Made by a program: the position numbers and the translations under genes
Notes under the pieces: generated by a model
What the model was told of the DNA's origin: nothing
Databases searched by the model: none
Seen by the model: the letters and a program-made list of their open reading frames with translations, nothing else
Source of the DNA: an uncultured Tateyamaria sp.
GTDB taxonomy: Bacteria; Pseudomonadota; Alphaproteobacteria; Rhodobacterales; Rhodobacteraceae
NCBI RefSeq assembly: GCF_947503045.1
Contig: NZ_CANNCF010000001.1
Location: forward strand, 310,001-374,000
Reading direction: 5' to 3'
Length of the DNA stretch: 64,000 nucleotides
Part shown: piece after piece, positions 24,623 to 33,124 of the stretch
Numbering within the stretch: the first letter of the stretch is position 1
How the letters are laid out: every line of letters begins with the position of its first letter

Positions 24623-24734
24623 ATCCGCCGATAGCTGCGGATCCGGTCGTTGATTGTGTCCGCGGCCTGCCGGGGGCCGTGGCCGCAGACATGACCCTCA
24701 CCCTGCAGTTAGGGTGGTGTCGTGAAAGGTCAGC
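24623..24734 (-). pseudogene. decayed copy of the 3' end of the 25517-25984 gene
   Basis: This 112-nt stretch matches 25527-25643 along its length (both begin ATCCGCCGATAGCTGCG and end GTGGTGTCGTGAAAGGTCAG) with scattered substitutions and small gaps. It corresponds to about the last 37 codons of the membrane-protein gene, but the stop codon is lost and the frame is shifted, so it cannot be translated as such. The two copies are direct repeats flanking the RGS-like gene. Confidence 0.8.
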
Positions 24735-24742
24735 TGGCGCGC

Positions 24743-25342
24743 TCATTTGATCTTGAATGCCTTTTTGATTTTCTTGATCACCTCGCCTGCTTTCATCTGA
24801 ATTTTGTTCTTTTTGACATAGGCTTTAGCGCTGCGCGGCCCGTCCGACTTCTTGCCGGCTTTGAGCATGGCGGCGACGTTGGCGAGGGCCTTTTTGTCCG
24901 AGACGCCCAGTTCAGCCATCAGATCGGGATGTTTCTGGCGATGAAACTGCTTAAAAATCGCACCGACATGGTGTGCCTTAAAGGCCGCGTCTTTTTGATA
25001 GAACAGTTCCACGAACTCACCGCTGACAAAGTTGTTGGTGTCGGCAATCGAGATATCGTAGACCTTCTTCCAATCCTTGGATTTCCAGTCCTTTGCCTTG
25101 CCCAGCCGTTTGGCCGTGACCAGAGCATCGGATTGTGCATTGACGGGCCATGTTGCGTTGTCTGCAAAGAAGAGTTTGAATTGGGATTTGGGATCCCGCT
25201 TTTTGCTGGCTGCATCCAGAAACTGGTATTTTTCGGGGCACATTTTTTTGTCCAGAAACGCCCGAAACATGGGCCCCAGAGTCTGGTCTGCAAGAACCTC
25301 AGTGGATTGGTCGGGGTAGCTAATTCCATCGTATTTAAACAT
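24743..25342 (-). CDS. protein with RGS-like N-terminal helical domain
   Basis: A 199-residue protein starting MFKYDG at 25342, preceded by GAGGA. Residues about 18-115 follow the helix and spacing pattern of eukaryotic regulator-of-G-protein-signalling domains: LGPMFRAFLDKK (22-33), PEKYQFLDAAS (36-46), FFADNATWPVNAQSDA (58-73, like the FI..A..EVNI stretch) and VYDISIADTNNFVSGEFVELFY (94-115, like FD.AQ..I..LM). The C-terminal third is Lys-rich and probably a nucleic-acid- or membrane-binding tail (KKIKKAFKIK). It is flanked by direct repeats and is AT-rich, suggesting insertion. RGS kinship is by eye; an unrelated helical domain is possible. Confidence 0.55.
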   Translation of the reverse strand: MFKYDGISYPDQSTEVLADQTLGPMFRAFLDKKMCPEKYQFLDAASKKRDPKSQFKLFFADNATWPVNAQSDALVTAKRLGKAKDWKSKDWKKVYDISIADTNNFVSGEFVELFYQKDAAFKAHHVGAIFKQFHRQKHPDLMAELGVSDKKALANVAAMLKAGKKSDGPRSAKAYVKKNKIQMKAGEVIKKIKKAFKIK

Positions 25343-25516
25343 GTCGTCCTCGTGTGTCTGGTTTCTCAAATTGGGTTCTGAAGAGGAAACACGGGACTTC
25401 GGGGTCTTATTCGAATTGGGGACGGATTTTTGTTTGGACAGGGTGTCAGGCCCGGCCCTGATGGGGGCGATCCGGGTGGTGCGGAATAGGGTCGTGAGGG
25501 ACAGGCGTTGGCCGAT

Positions 25517-25984
25517 CTAGCCTGAGATCCGCCGATAGCTGCGCATCCAGTCGTTGATTGTGTCCGCCGCCTGACGCGGGCCGTTGCCGGAGACGTAAGC
25601 CTCGACCAGCGGGTAGGGCGGGGTGGTGTCGTGAAAGGTCAGCGTCGCGCGGGCGGTGTCTGAAAACTCTTCGACCTCGGCCCGGCGCACCACGTCCAGC
25701 GGATAGGTTCTGGACTTGTAGGCCAGCAAGGTGCGCCGTTGCACCGTGACCGTTCCGGCGCTTGCGTCAAAGATCACCTGATCGCGTTTGATCGCCAGCG
25801 CGAATATGCCCAGCGGCACGCCTGCGCCTGCGGCCACGGTGATCAGTCCTGCAACCTCACCCTGCGCCAGCAATGCCAGCCCGGCGGCTGCACAGGCCAC
25901 GATACACACGATCACTCCACCCCCCAGCACCCAGGGCGCGTGGGCAAGGATCAATTGCGAGGGCAGATTGCGCAGCACGGTCAT
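25517..25984 (-). CDS. two-helix membrane protein with PH-like C-terminus, unknown
   Basis: A 155-residue protein: two membrane helices (WVLGGGVIVCIVACAAAGLAL, about 18-38, and VAGLITVAAGAGVPLGIFAL) followed by a beta-rich cytosolic part (DQVIFDASAGTVTVQRRTLL, YPLDVVRRAEVEEF, ATLTFHDTTPPYPL) resembling bacterial PH domains, ending in NDWMRSYRRISG. Function unknown. The 3' end of this gene is duplicated at 24623-24734. Confidence 0.65.
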   Translation of the reverse strand: MTVLRNLPSQLILAHAPWVLGGGVIVCIVACAAAGLALLAQGEVAGLITVAAGAGVPLGIFALAIKRDQVIFDASAGTVTVQRRTLLAYKSRTYPLDVVRRAEVEEFSDTARATLTFHDTTPPYPLVEAYVSGNGPRQAADTINDWMRSYRRISG

Positions 25985-26055
25985 GCACCAAGTCTAGGCG
26001 TCGATTGTGATGATCGTCCAGCCGGTCCGCTACCCTCGCTGGCCTTGCGACAGCG

Positions 26056-26083
26056 AAAACCCCTCTGACCGGGATCAGAGGGG
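26056..26083 (-). terminator. azoR terminator
   Basis: On the minus strand CCCCTCTGA (from 26083) pairs with TCAGAGGGG (to 26060), loop TCCCGG, then TTTT. It lies 34 nt after the azoreductase stop. Confidence 0.85.
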
Positions 26084-26116
26084 CGATGAGTGGTGGTCTT
26101 TAAGAATTGAAGTGGC

Positions 26117-26689
26117 TCAGGCCGCCAGTTTGCCGATGGCGTCCTGAGCGGTTGCGACCGCCTCGGCCCCTTTTGCCATCACGCGATCGGCGGCAATGAT
26201 TTCGACGTCATGGATGCCGATAAAGCCCAGCACGTGCCGCAGGTAACCGGTGGCAAAGTCGATGTCGCTGCCCACCTGCGTTCCGCCCGAGGCAACGGCG
26301 AGAATGGCGCGTTTTCCATCCAGCAGTCCCACGGGGCCGGTGTCGGTATATTTGAAGGTCACGCCCGCGCGCGCGACCAGGTCGATCCACGCCTTGAGCG
26401 CGGTGGGAATGCCGAAATTGTAAACGGGAACGCCGATGACGATTGTGTCGGCGGCCTTGAGTTCCTCGATCAATGCGTCGGACAGGGCCAGCGTGTCGAT
26501 CTGGACGGCATCGCGCTGATCGGCGGGGGTAAAGTTGGCGTTCACCCAGTCTTCGGTGATCTGGGGCAGCGCGTCTCTGAGGTCGCGGCGGATCACGGAG
26601 CCGCCGAATTTGGCGACGATCTGGGACGAGAGGTCACGTGTGACAGAGCCTTGCAGGCGGGCAGAGCTGTCTATGTGCAGAGTGGTCAT
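26117..26689 (-). CDS. azoR: FMN-dependent NADH-azoreductase
   Basis: A 190-residue flavodoxin-fold quinone/azo reductase. LHIDSSARLQGSVTRDLS (residues 4-21) is the FMN phosphate-binding start, and VIGVPVYNFGIPTALKAWIDLVARAGVTFKY the second FMN and dimer contact; ILAVASGGTQVG follows. It reduces quinones with NADH by two electrons, protecting from redox cycling. Start at 26689 fits the family. It diverges from a LysR gene that probably controls it, a common arrangement. Confidence 0.9.
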   Translation of the reverse strand: MTTLHIDSSARLQGSVTRDLSSQIVAKFGGSVIRRDLRDALPQITEDWVNANFTPADQRDAVQIDTLALSDALIEELKAADTIVIGVPVYNFGIPTALKAWIDLVARAGVTFKYTDTGPVGLLDGKRAILAVASGGTQVGSDIDFATGYLRHVLGFIGIHDVEIIAADRVMAKGAEAVATAQDAIGKLAA

Positions 26690-26810
26690 GGTCAGGTCCT
26701 TTCCAGGGAGGATGATTTTTGTCTCTGCCCTCATATTTGACCCTTGCAAATTCGAACGCAATTACTGAAACTCAACAGTATCTGTTTGCATTTGCACATG
26801 AGGGCGCTGC
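26690..26810. promoter_or_regulatory. azoR/LysR divergent control region
   Basis: An AT-rich 121-nt stretch between divergent genes. TTGCAAAT near 26746 and ATTTGCA near 26792 are inverse to each other, and TTACTGAAACTCAACAGTATC between them holds T-N11-A spaced bases. A LysR protein is likely to bind here. Confidence 0.4.
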
Positions 26811-27692
26811 ATGGACAACTGGGACGAGATCAAAACGGCCTATCAGGTCGCCCGCATGGGCACCGTCAGCGGCGCCGCCGAAGTGCTGGGCGTCCACCAC
26901 GCCACGGTGATCCGCCATATCGACGCGCTTGAGGGCCGTTTGGGGGTCAAACTGTTTCAGCGCCACGCGCGCGGCTACACCCCGACTGAGGCCGGGGATG
27001 ATCTGTTTCGCGTCGCCCAGGCCACGGATGACCAGTTCAGCCAGTTGGTGGGCCGTATCAAGGGCCGCGGCACCGAAGTGTCGGGCGAGTTGGTGGTGAC
27101 CTCGCTGATCACCATGGCCCCTCGGCTGGCCCCGGTGTTGACCGCCTTTCAGCAGCAGCATCCGGATGTGATCGTGCGCTATCTGACCGGGGATCGCCTG
27201 TTTCGCCTAGAATATGGCGAGGCCCATGTGGCGATCCGTGCAGGCACGGCACCCGACCAGCCCGACAATGTGGTGCAGCCCTTTGTGCGGCTGACCGTGG
27301 GGCTTTATGCCACCAAGGACTATGTCGCGCGTCACGGCCATCCGGACCTGCTTGGCGACACAAGCGGGCACCGCTTTATCTGCCATGACGAAGCGGACAG
27401 CCGCGCCCCGTTCAACAAGTGGCTGCGCAGTCAGGTGTCCGAAGACACGATCACCTTTCGCTCCACAGATGTGCGCGCGCTGGAACAGGCGGTGCTGGCC
27501 GGGGCGGGCGTCGGGTTCCTGCCGGTGATGGAGGCGCGTGCAAACCCGGATCTGGTCGAGATCATGCCCCCGAACGAGGATTGGACAGCCCCTATGTGGC
27601 TGGTCACCCATGTCGATCTGCACCGCACCAACAAGGTGCAGGCGTTTCTGACCTTCCTCAAGGACCGCTCGAAAGACTGGAAAGTTCTGTGA
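26811..27692 (+). CDS. LysR-family transcriptional regulator
   Basis: A 293-residue LysR regulator. The N-terminal helix-turn-helix is AYQVARMGTVSGAAEVLGVHHATVIRHIDALEGRLGVKLF (about residues 11-50); a periplasmic-binding-like effector domain follows, with the Y..F..ATLD..P..N..P-like middle. The ligand is unknown. It is divergent from azoR, so it probably senses quinones or related electrophiles and controls azoR. The DMT transporter starts 14 nt after its stop and may be in the same transcript. Confidence 0.9.
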   Translation: MDNWDEIKTAYQVARMGTVSGAAEVLGVHHATVIRHIDALEGRLGVKLFQRHARGYTPTEAGDDLFRVAQATDDQFSQLVGRIKGRGTEVSGELVVTSLITMAPRLAPVLTAFQQQHPDVIVRYLTGDRLFRLEYGEAHVAIRAGTAPDQPDNVVQPFVRLTVGLYATKDYVARHGHPDLLGDTSGHRFICHDEADSRAPFNKWLRSQVSEDTITFRSTDVRALEQAVLAGAGVGFLPVMEARANPDLVEIMPPNEDWTAPMWLVTHVDLHRTNKVQAFLTFLKDRSKDWKVL

Positions 27693-27705
27693 GGGACCAG
27701 CCGCG

Positions 27706-28596
27706 ATGAGCCCGGCCCTGCGCGGCCATGCCGCGATGCTGTGTTTCTCCGCCCTTGTGGCGGGATCATTCTCGCTGGGCTCTCTGGCCGCGAACGAGAT
27801 TGCGCCGACGGCGCTGAATGCCATCCGCTTTGTGATCGCGGCGGCCATCATCGGGGCAGCGGTGCTGGCGACGGGCGGGTTGACCCGGTCGGCTTTGGTC
27901 GCTCCGTGGCGCTATCTGGTGCTGGGTGGGCTATTTGCGATCTATTTTGTGCTGATGTTCGAGGGGCTCAAGACAGCCCCGCCCGTCAGCACGGCGGCAG
28001 TGTTCACCCTGACCCCGGTGCTGGCCGCGGGGTTCGGCTGGCTGCTGCTGCGCCAGATCACGACCCCGCGGATGGCGGCGGCCCTTGCCATCGGGGCGGT
28101 CGGGGCGCTGTGGGTGATCTTTCGCGCAGATCTCGCGGCCTTTCTGGCCTTTGAGGTCGGGCGCGGCGAGATGATCTATTTCATTGGCTGCGTGAGCCAC
28201 GCGCTGTACACGCCGATGGTGCGTCGCCTCAATCGGGACGAGCCTGCGGTCGTGTTCACCTTTGGAATGCTTGTGGCAGGGGCGGTGATCCTGAGCGTTT
28301 ATGGCTGGTCCGATATCCGCGCCACCGACTGGACGGGCCTGCCCGCAATCGTGTGGGTCACCATCCTTTATGTTGCGATCATTGCCTCGGCGGCGACGTT
28401 CGTGTTGCTGCAATTTGCCACCATGCGCCTGCCGAGCGCCAAGGTGATGGCCTATACCTATCTCACTCCAAGCTGGGTCATCGGGTGGGAGGTGGCGCTG
28501 GGCAATGACGTGCCGGGGGCCTTGGTGCTCGCGGGCATAATGCTGACCGTGATCGCGCTGGTCATGTTGCTGCGCGATGATGAGGTGGCGCGCTAG
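27706..28596 (+). CDS. DMT-superfamily (EamA) transporter
   Basis: A 296-residue ten-helix permease with two EamA repeats: ALVAGSFSLGSLAANEIAPTALNAIRFVIAA early in the first, AAVFTLTPVLAAGFGWLLLRQITTPR at its end, and the second repeat from YFIGCVSHALYTPMVRRLN to YTYLTPSWVIGWEVALG. These proteins export or import amino acids, metabolites or drugs. It lies after a LysR gene and meets an ArsR gene tail to tail. Substrate unknown. Confidence 0.9.
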   Translation: MSPALRGHAAMLCFSALVAGSFSLGSLAANEIAPTALNAIRFVIAAAIIGAAVLATGGLTRSALVAPWRYLVLGGLFAIYFVLMFEGLKTAPPVSTAAVFTLTPVLAAGFGWLLLRQITTPRMAAALAIGAVGALWVIFRADLAAFLAFEVGRGEMIYFIGCVSHALYTPMVRRLNRDEPAVVFTFGMLVAGAVILSVYGWSDIRATDWTGLPAIVWVTILYVAIIASAATFVLLQFATMRLPSAKVMAYTYLTPSWVIGWEVALGNDVPGALVLAGIMLTVIALVMLLRDDEVAR

Positions 28597-28612
28597 CGGG
28601 CGGCGCTGGAGC

Positions 28613-28948
28613 TCAGGGCTGATCCCCGCCGGGCAGTTCGGCGGCCAGAAACCGCTCGAACGCATCAAGGTTCACTGGCTCAAACTGGCCAAAACCCTGC
28701 ATCCAGACCAAAGCGGCGCGCATCGCGTCGGGCTGCAGCTTGCACCACTTGACCCGACCGCGCTTTTCCTGCGCGATCAGGCCTGCGCGGGTCAGGATGA
28801 CGAGGTGTTTGGAAATCGCGGCCAACGACATCTCGAACGGTTCGGCCACGTCCGTGACGGCCATGTCATCCTCAAGCAGCATCGTCAGGATCGCCCTCCG
28901 GGTCGGATCGGCCAGCGCGGCAAATGTGGTGTCGAGGGGATCGGCCAT
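28613..28948 (-). CDS. ArsR-family winged-helix regulator
   Basis: A 111-residue helix-turn-helix protein: FAALADPTRRAILTMLLEDDMAVTDVAEPFEMSLAAISKHLVILTRAGLI is the ArsR DNA-binding core (about residues 8-57), then RGRVKWCKLQP for the wing. It has no CxC metal site, so it is of the SRPBCC-partner or PadR/SmtB-like non-metal type. Such genes often precede an AHSA1 protein, but none is here; the target is unknown. Confidence 0.9.
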   Translation of the reverse strand: MADPLDTTFAALADPTRRAILTMLLEDDMAVTDVAEPFEMSLAAISKHLVILTRAGLIAQEKRGRVKWCKLQPDAMRAALVWMQGFGQFEPVNLDAFERFLAAELPGGDQP

Positions 28949-28987
28949 GACACCGTCTTAAGCGCAGTTCGAGGCCAAGAAAAGCGC

Positions 28988-29197
28988 TCACAGGTACGGA
29001 TGCCGCGTGGTTTCGGACGGCCAGCGATGGCGCATCTCGGCCAGTTCGCCGGGGGACAGGCCGATATCCCGGGCGATATGCGACGTCAGCGGGGGCAATG
29101 TCGCGCCTTTGACTTTGGGCTTGGGCTGCATCTGCTGCCAGATTTTGGCACAGAAGGATTGTGCGCGCAAAAGCGCGTTTGAGCGTGTCAGCTGCAT
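28988..29197 (-). CDS. DUF1127-like small protein
   Basis: A 69-residue basic protein whose C-terminal half, ARDIGLSPGELAEMRHRW then PSETTRHPYL, follows the DUF1127 pattern (L.DIGL..GE...R). DUF1127 proteins in Rhodobacterales are small, often stress-induced (some bind sRNA-linked transcripts). It faces the LysR-type regulator at 29305 with about 107 nt between, so the regulator may control it. The N-terminal half carries a possible amphipathic helix. Confidence 0.65.
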   Translation of the reverse strand: MQLTRSNALLRAQSFCAKIWQQMQPKPKVKGATLPPLTSHIARDIGLSPGELAEMRHRWPSETTRHPYL

Positions 29198-29304
29198 GAT
29201 TTACCTCATGTTTCAGGGGTTGATGGCTCATTCTCGCAGATGCGCTGCACGGCCACAAACAGAGTTCTTTGACATCTCTTGTGCAAAAAGTGCACAAGTG
29301 AGCC

Positions 29305-30204
29305 ATGTCCCGCACCTTGCCCCCGCTCAATGCCTTGCGCGCCTTCGAGGCGGCGGCCCGCTATGAAAGCTTTACCCGCGCGGCCGAAGAGCTGGGCGTG
29401 AGCCATTCCGCCATCAGCCGCCATGTGCGCGGACTTGAGGCGCGGCTGGGGGTGCAGCTGTTTCGCGATGCCGCGCGCGGCGTGGCGCTGACGGCCGAGG
29501 GCGGCCACTATCTGGGGCGCATCACCCCGGCCTTTGACGTGATCAGCGAGGCGACCGAGGGGCTGGCTGACACCCCTGCGGGCCGGGTTGTTCTGAACAG
29601 CGAACCGGTTTTCGCCGCCAAGATCATAGTGCCGCTCTTGGCCAAGTTCCAGCGCGACCTGCCGGATGTCGAATTGCGGCTGATCGGCTCAAACGAGTTG
29701 GCTGATCTTGACCGCTACGAGGCCGACCTTGCGGTGCGCTATGCCAAAACCGGGCAATTGGACGAACCCTCCGATCTGTTGAGCGATGCCGCGATCTACC
29801 CCTTTGCCGCGCCCGGGTACCTGAAGGGCGATGTGTTGCGCCCCGAAGATTTGAACACTGTGCCTCTGCTGCGGGATCGCGGTGGCAACATCTGGATCGA
29901 CTGGGTCAAACATGCCGGTTGGGACGTGACCGTGCCAGACCCGCCCTGGCGGATGCGCGCGGCTCTCGCGCTGGAGGCGGCGGTGCATGGGGCGGGCGTC
30001 TATCTTGGCGCCGCGGATGGCACCTATCTGGACGAAACCGCAGGGCGCTTGGTGCGGGTGTCGCAGGTCGGCCTGCAACAGGGCGCATTCCACTTGCTGA
30101 CCAGCGGGCAAGCCGGGCGGCGCAAGGCCGTGCGGGCGGTGCGCGCCTGGCTGCTGGATCACACGCAGGCCCTGCGCAGCGCAAAAGATCAACCAATCGG
30201 TTGA
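29305..30204 (+). CDS. LysR-family regulator, GcvA-like
   Basis: A 299-residue LysR regulator with PPLNALRAFEAAARYESFTRAAEELGVSHSAISRHVRGLEARLGVQLFRDAARGVALT (about residues 5-63), the strongly conserved GcvA-type opening. The effector domain follows with VPLLAKFQRDLPDVELRL and DLAVRYAKTGQ. GcvA-like regulators control glycine cleavage in enterobacteria, but many Rhodobacterales copies have other targets (for example beta-lactamase or membrane genes). Divergent from the DUF1127 gene. Length normal. Confidence 0.9.
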   Translation: MSRTLPPLNALRAFEAAARYESFTRAAEELGVSHSAISRHVRGLEARLGVQLFRDAARGVALTAEGGHYLGRITPAFDVISEATEGLADTPAGRVVLNSEPVFAAKIIVPLLAKFQRDLPDVELRLIGSNELADLDRYEADLAVRYAKTGQLDEPSDLLSDAAIYPFAAPGYLKGDVLRPEDLNTVPLLRDRGGNIWIDWVKHAGWDVTVPDPPWRMRAALALEAAVHGAGVYLGAADGTYLDETAGRLVRVSQVGLQQGAFHLLTSGQAGRRKAVRAVRAWLLDHTQALRSAKDQPIG

Positions 30205-30301
30205 ATAACCAGAACTGGCCCACAAGGGCAGGATCGGGGTCAGCGCGGGCGCCCTCCCGTCCTTCATTGTTCTAAAAATATGCAAAAAAACAGTAGGTTA
30301 A

Positions 30302-30319
30302 GGTGCGACATCCCGCACC
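30302..30319 (+). promoter_or_regulatory. hairpin in the ATP synthase operon leader
   Basis: GGTGCG at 30302-30307 pairs with CGCACC at 30314-30319, six-base loop, 70 nt before the atpI start. No T-run follows, so it is a leader stem rather than a terminator; it may affect mRNA stability. Confidence 0.45.
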
Positions 30320-30389
30320 TATACGCCGGTTGACTCATCCGGCCCTCCAACATATCCACCACCCTATCCAAAGGACGGGACAACGGCAC

Positions 30390-30728
30390 GTGACCGACCC
30401 TGATGACAAGGCCAAGATGGAGGCGCTCAATGCGCGTCTGGAGGCTGTCAAAGAGGTTCACGCACCCAAACCCCGCACGCCGGATCATCATTCTCAGGCG
30501 CAACTGGCCTGGCGCATGGTGATCGAGTTGGTGGCCGGTCTGGGGATCGGGTTTGGTATGGGTTACGGGCTGGATGCGCTGTTTGGCACCTCTCCGTGGC
30601 TCATGATCGTGTTTATATTTCTGGGCTTTGCCGCCGGTGTCAAAACGATGATGCGCAGTGCGGAAGAAGTCCAAAGCAAGCAGGCCGCCGAATTGGCCGA
30701 AGAGCAAGATGACCGCCCGCAAGGGTGA
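30390..30728 (+). CDS. atpI: ATP synthase assembly protein AtpI
   Basis: A 112-residue protein with two membrane helices (WRMVIELVAGLGIGFGMGYGLD and PWLMIVFIFLGFAAGVKTM), the AtpI layout; AtpI aids c-ring assembly. The start is GTG at 30390, with AAAGGAC upstream; the longer ATG frame has no sense. It leads the Fo operon and is followed after 20 nt by atpB. Confidence 0.9.
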   Translation: MTDPDDKAKMEALNARLEAVKEVHAPKPRTPDHHSQAQLAWRMVIELVAGLGIGFGMGYGLDALFGTSPWLMIVFIFLGFAAGVKTMMRSAEEVQSKQAAELAEEQDDRPQG

Positions 30729-30748
30729 GATGAGACGGAGAGAGCCTG

Positions 30749-31507
30749 ATGGCAGATGAAGCAAAAAGCGGCGGCGGGTTGGAATTCCACCCCATGGATC
30801 AGTTCATCGTCAAGCCGTGGTTTGGCGAGGTCGGTGATCCGGTGCACTGGTACACGATCACCAACGTGACCGTGTGGCTGGCGCTGGCGGTTCTGGCCAT
30901 TCTGGGCCTGATGGTTCTGACCACATCCAAACGCGCGGTTGTGCCCGGCAAGGGCCAGTCGATTGCCGAGTTGATGTATGGCTTTGTCTACAAGATGGTC
31001 GAAGACGTCACGGGCAAGGACGGGATCAAGTATTTCCCCTACATCATGACTCTGTTCATGTTCATCCTCTGCGCCAACTTCCTTGGCCTCATCCCGATGT
31101 CCTTTACCACCACATCGCATATCGCGGTCACGGCGATCCTTGGTTTTGGCGTGTTCTTTGCGGTCACGATCCTTGGTTTCGTCAAGAACGGTGCGTCGTT
31201 CCTGGGCCTGTTCTGGGTGTCGAGCGCGCCGCTGCCGCTGCGTCCTGTACTGGCGATCATCGAAATCATTTCCTACTTCGTGCGCCCTGTCAGCCACTCC
31301 ATTCGTCTGGCGGGCAACATGATGGCCGGTCACGCCGTTCTGAAAGTGTTCGCAGGCTTTGCCCAGGTGGCGGCGATTGCCCCTGTCGCGATCATCGGCG
31401 TGATGGCGATCTACGGGCTCGAAGTTCTCGTGTCGGCCATTCAGGCCTACGTCTTTACCATCCTCACATGCGTCTATCTCAAGGACGCATTGCATCCGCA
31501 TCACTAA
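30749..31507 (+). CDS. atpB: ATP synthase Fo subunit a
   Basis: A 252-residue membrane protein forming the proton half-channels next to the c-ring. The essential arginine is in [23 protein letters not shown], and the later helix [30 protein letters not shown] supplies the Q/H polar residues. [16 protein letters not shown] is the third-helix signature. An AGACGGAGAGAG stretch precedes the ATG. Second gene of the Fo operon. Confidence 0.96.
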   Translation: MADEAKSGGGLEFHPMDQFIVKPWFGEVGDPVHWYTITNVTVWLALAVLAILGLMVLTTSKRAVVPGKGQSIAELMYGFVYKMVEDVTGKDGIKYFPYIMTLFMFILCANFLGLIPMSFTTTSHIAVTAILGFGVFFAVTILGFVKNGASFLGLFWVSSAPLPLRPVLAIIEIISYFVRPVSHSIRLAGNMMAGHAVLKVFAGFAQVAAIAPVAIIGVMAIYGLEVLVSAIQAYVFTILTCVYLKDALHPHH

Positions 31508-31569
31508 TGTATGGCGGGGCTGATCCCGCCGGACACATCTACTAACTTCCAATCGTAAGGAGAATTCTC

Positions 31570-31794
31570 ATGGAAGGTGAACTCGCACACATCGGCGCAG
31601 GCCTCGCAGCAATCGGTTCCGGCGCAGCCGCTATCGGTGTTGGCCACGTGGCTGGCAACTTCCTCGCTGGCGCTCTGCGCAACCCATCGGCAGCCGCCGG
31701 TCAGACAGCGACACTGTTCATCGGCATCGCCTTTGCAGAAGCCCTGGGGATCTTCTCGTTCCTCGTCGCTCTGCTGCTGATGTTCGCCGTCTAA
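31570..31794 (+). CDS. atpE: ATP synthase Fo subunit c
   Basis: A 74-residue hairpin of two helices. [29 protein letters not shown] carries the glycine-rich first helix and the loop; the ion-binding glutamate lies in [23 protein letters not shown]. Strong AAGGAG before the start suits the high copy number needed. It follows atpB after 62 nt. Confidence 0.97.
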   Translation: MEGELAHIGAGLAAIGSGAAAIGVGHVAGNFLAGALRNPSAAAGQTATLFIGIAFAEALGIFSFLVALLLMFAV

Positions 31795-31908
31795 GACTTC
31801 TGAGACGCATTCCTTACGGTCGGGCGGCGTGATATCATCACGCGGCCCATCCGTGACGGCTTCGCATTCTGGCCTTGCTGGCAGGGCCCACTCAGGGGAA
31901 CGACCGAT

Positions 31909-32445
31909 ATGGCAACCGATACAAATGCAGCTGCAGAAGTTGCAGCAGGGGCGGCGCCCGGTATGCCGCAACTGGACGTAGGGACGTTTGGCAACCAGAT
32001 CTTCTGGCTGCTTCTGGCCCTTGTCGCCATCTATTTCGTGCTGTCGCGCGTGGCCCTGCCACGGATCGCGGCCATCCTTGCTGAACGGCAGGGCACGATC
32101 ACCAATGACATCGCCGCCGCCGAAGACCTCAAGGCCAAGGCCGAAGAGGCCGAAGCCGCCTATGAAAAGGCGCTGGCCGATGCCCGCGCCGAAGCGCAAC
32201 GCATCGCAGGCGAGACCAAGGCGAAAATCCAGGCCGATCTGGATGTGGCCATCGAAAAGGCTGACGCCCAGATCGCCGCCAAGGCTGCCGAAAGCGAAAA
32301 GGCCATTGCCGAAATCCGCGAAGGCGCGATGGAAGCCGTTGCCGAAGTCGCCAAGGACACCGCGGGCGAGATCGTGGCCGCCATGGGTGGCAAGGCCGAT
32401 GCCAAGACAATCGGTGCGGCTGTTTCCGCCCGGATGAAGGGATAA
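31909..32445 (+). CDS. atpX: ATP synthase Fo subunit b'
   Basis: A 178-residue stalk protein: membrane helix near [26 protein letters not shown] (about residues 29-55), then a long, Ala/Glu/Lys-rich coiled coil ([20 protein letters not shown]...). Rhodobacterales have two b-type genes; this is the b' (AtpX/AtpF2) form with the extra N-terminal leader. It forms a heterodimer with b. It overlaps nothing; 114 nt from atpE, 4 nt before atpF. Confidence 0.92.
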   Translation: MATDTNAAAEVAAGAAPGMPQLDVGTFGNQIFWLLLALVAIYFVLSRVALPRIAAILAERQGTITNDIAAAEDLKAKAEEAEAAYEKALADARAEAQRIAGETKAKIQADLDVAIEKADAQIAAKAAESEKAIAEIREGAMEAVAEVAKDTAGEIVAAMGGKADAKTIGAAVSARMKG

Positions 32446-32449
32446 GGCC

Positions 32450-33016
32450 ATGGGGATCAAAACCATCACATCCGCACTGGCTCTTGGCCTGATGGCAAGC
32501 CCGGCATGGGCGGCAAAGGGTCCCTTTGTCAGCCTTGCCAACACGGACTTTATCGTCCTGATCGCCTTTATCCTGTTTGTCGCCGTCCTGTTCTATTTCA
32601 AGGTGCCGGGGATGTTGTCCAAGATGCTGGATGACCGCTCATCGGGCATTCAGTCGGAACTGGACGAGGCCCGCGCCCTGCGTGACGAGGCACAGGCCCT
32701 GCTGGCCTCTTACGAGCGCAAGCACAAGGAAGTGCAGGAACAGGCCGACAAGATCGTGGCACAAGCCAAGATCGACGCCGAAGCCGCCGCCGATCAGGCC
32801 CGCGCCGATCTGGCCCGCTCGATCGAGCGCCGCATGGCCTCTGCCGAGGACCAGATTGCCTCGGCCCAAGCCGGTGCGATCAAGGAAGTGCGCGACAGTG
32901 CCGTGACCGTGGCCATCTCGGCCGCCCGCACCGTGATCGAAAAGCAGATGTCGGCCGCAGACGCCAACAAGCTGATCGAAGAGTCAATCGCACAGGTGGA
33001 TGCAAAGCTGCACTAG
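32450..33016 (+). CDS. atpF: ATP synthase Fo subunit b
   Basis: A 188-residue b subunit. It begins with a signal-like piece (LALGLMASPAWAAKG) before the true membrane helix FIVLIAFILFVAVLFYF and FKVPGMLSKMLDDRSSGIQSELDEA; the rest is coiled coil. Starts 4 nt after the b' stop, so they are coupled. Followed by a strong terminator, showing the F1 genes are in a separate operon elsewhere. Confidence 0.95.
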   Translation: MGIKTITSALALGLMASPAWAAKGPFVSLANTDFIVLIAFILFVAVLFYFKVPGMLSKMLDDRSSGIQSELDEARALRDEAQALLASYERKHKEVQEQADKIVAQAKIDAEAAADQARADLARSIERRMASAEDQIASAQAGAIKEVRDSAVTVAISAARTVIEKQMSAADANKLIEESIAQVDAKLH

Positions 33017-33041
33017 GCCTTCGCTCAAGTGAATTACCAAG

Positions 33042-33074
33042 CCCGGCCCGTCGCGTGACGTGGCCGGGTTTTTT
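33042..33074 (+). terminator. Fo operon terminator
   Basis: CCCGGCC at 33042-33048 pairs with GGCCGGG at 33062-33068, followed by TTTTTT at 33069-33074. Confidence 0.92.
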
Positions 33075-33124
33075 ATGCCTGATCACAACATTCGCATCGT
33101 TCCGCGTTTGTGGGGGGGCCAGCC

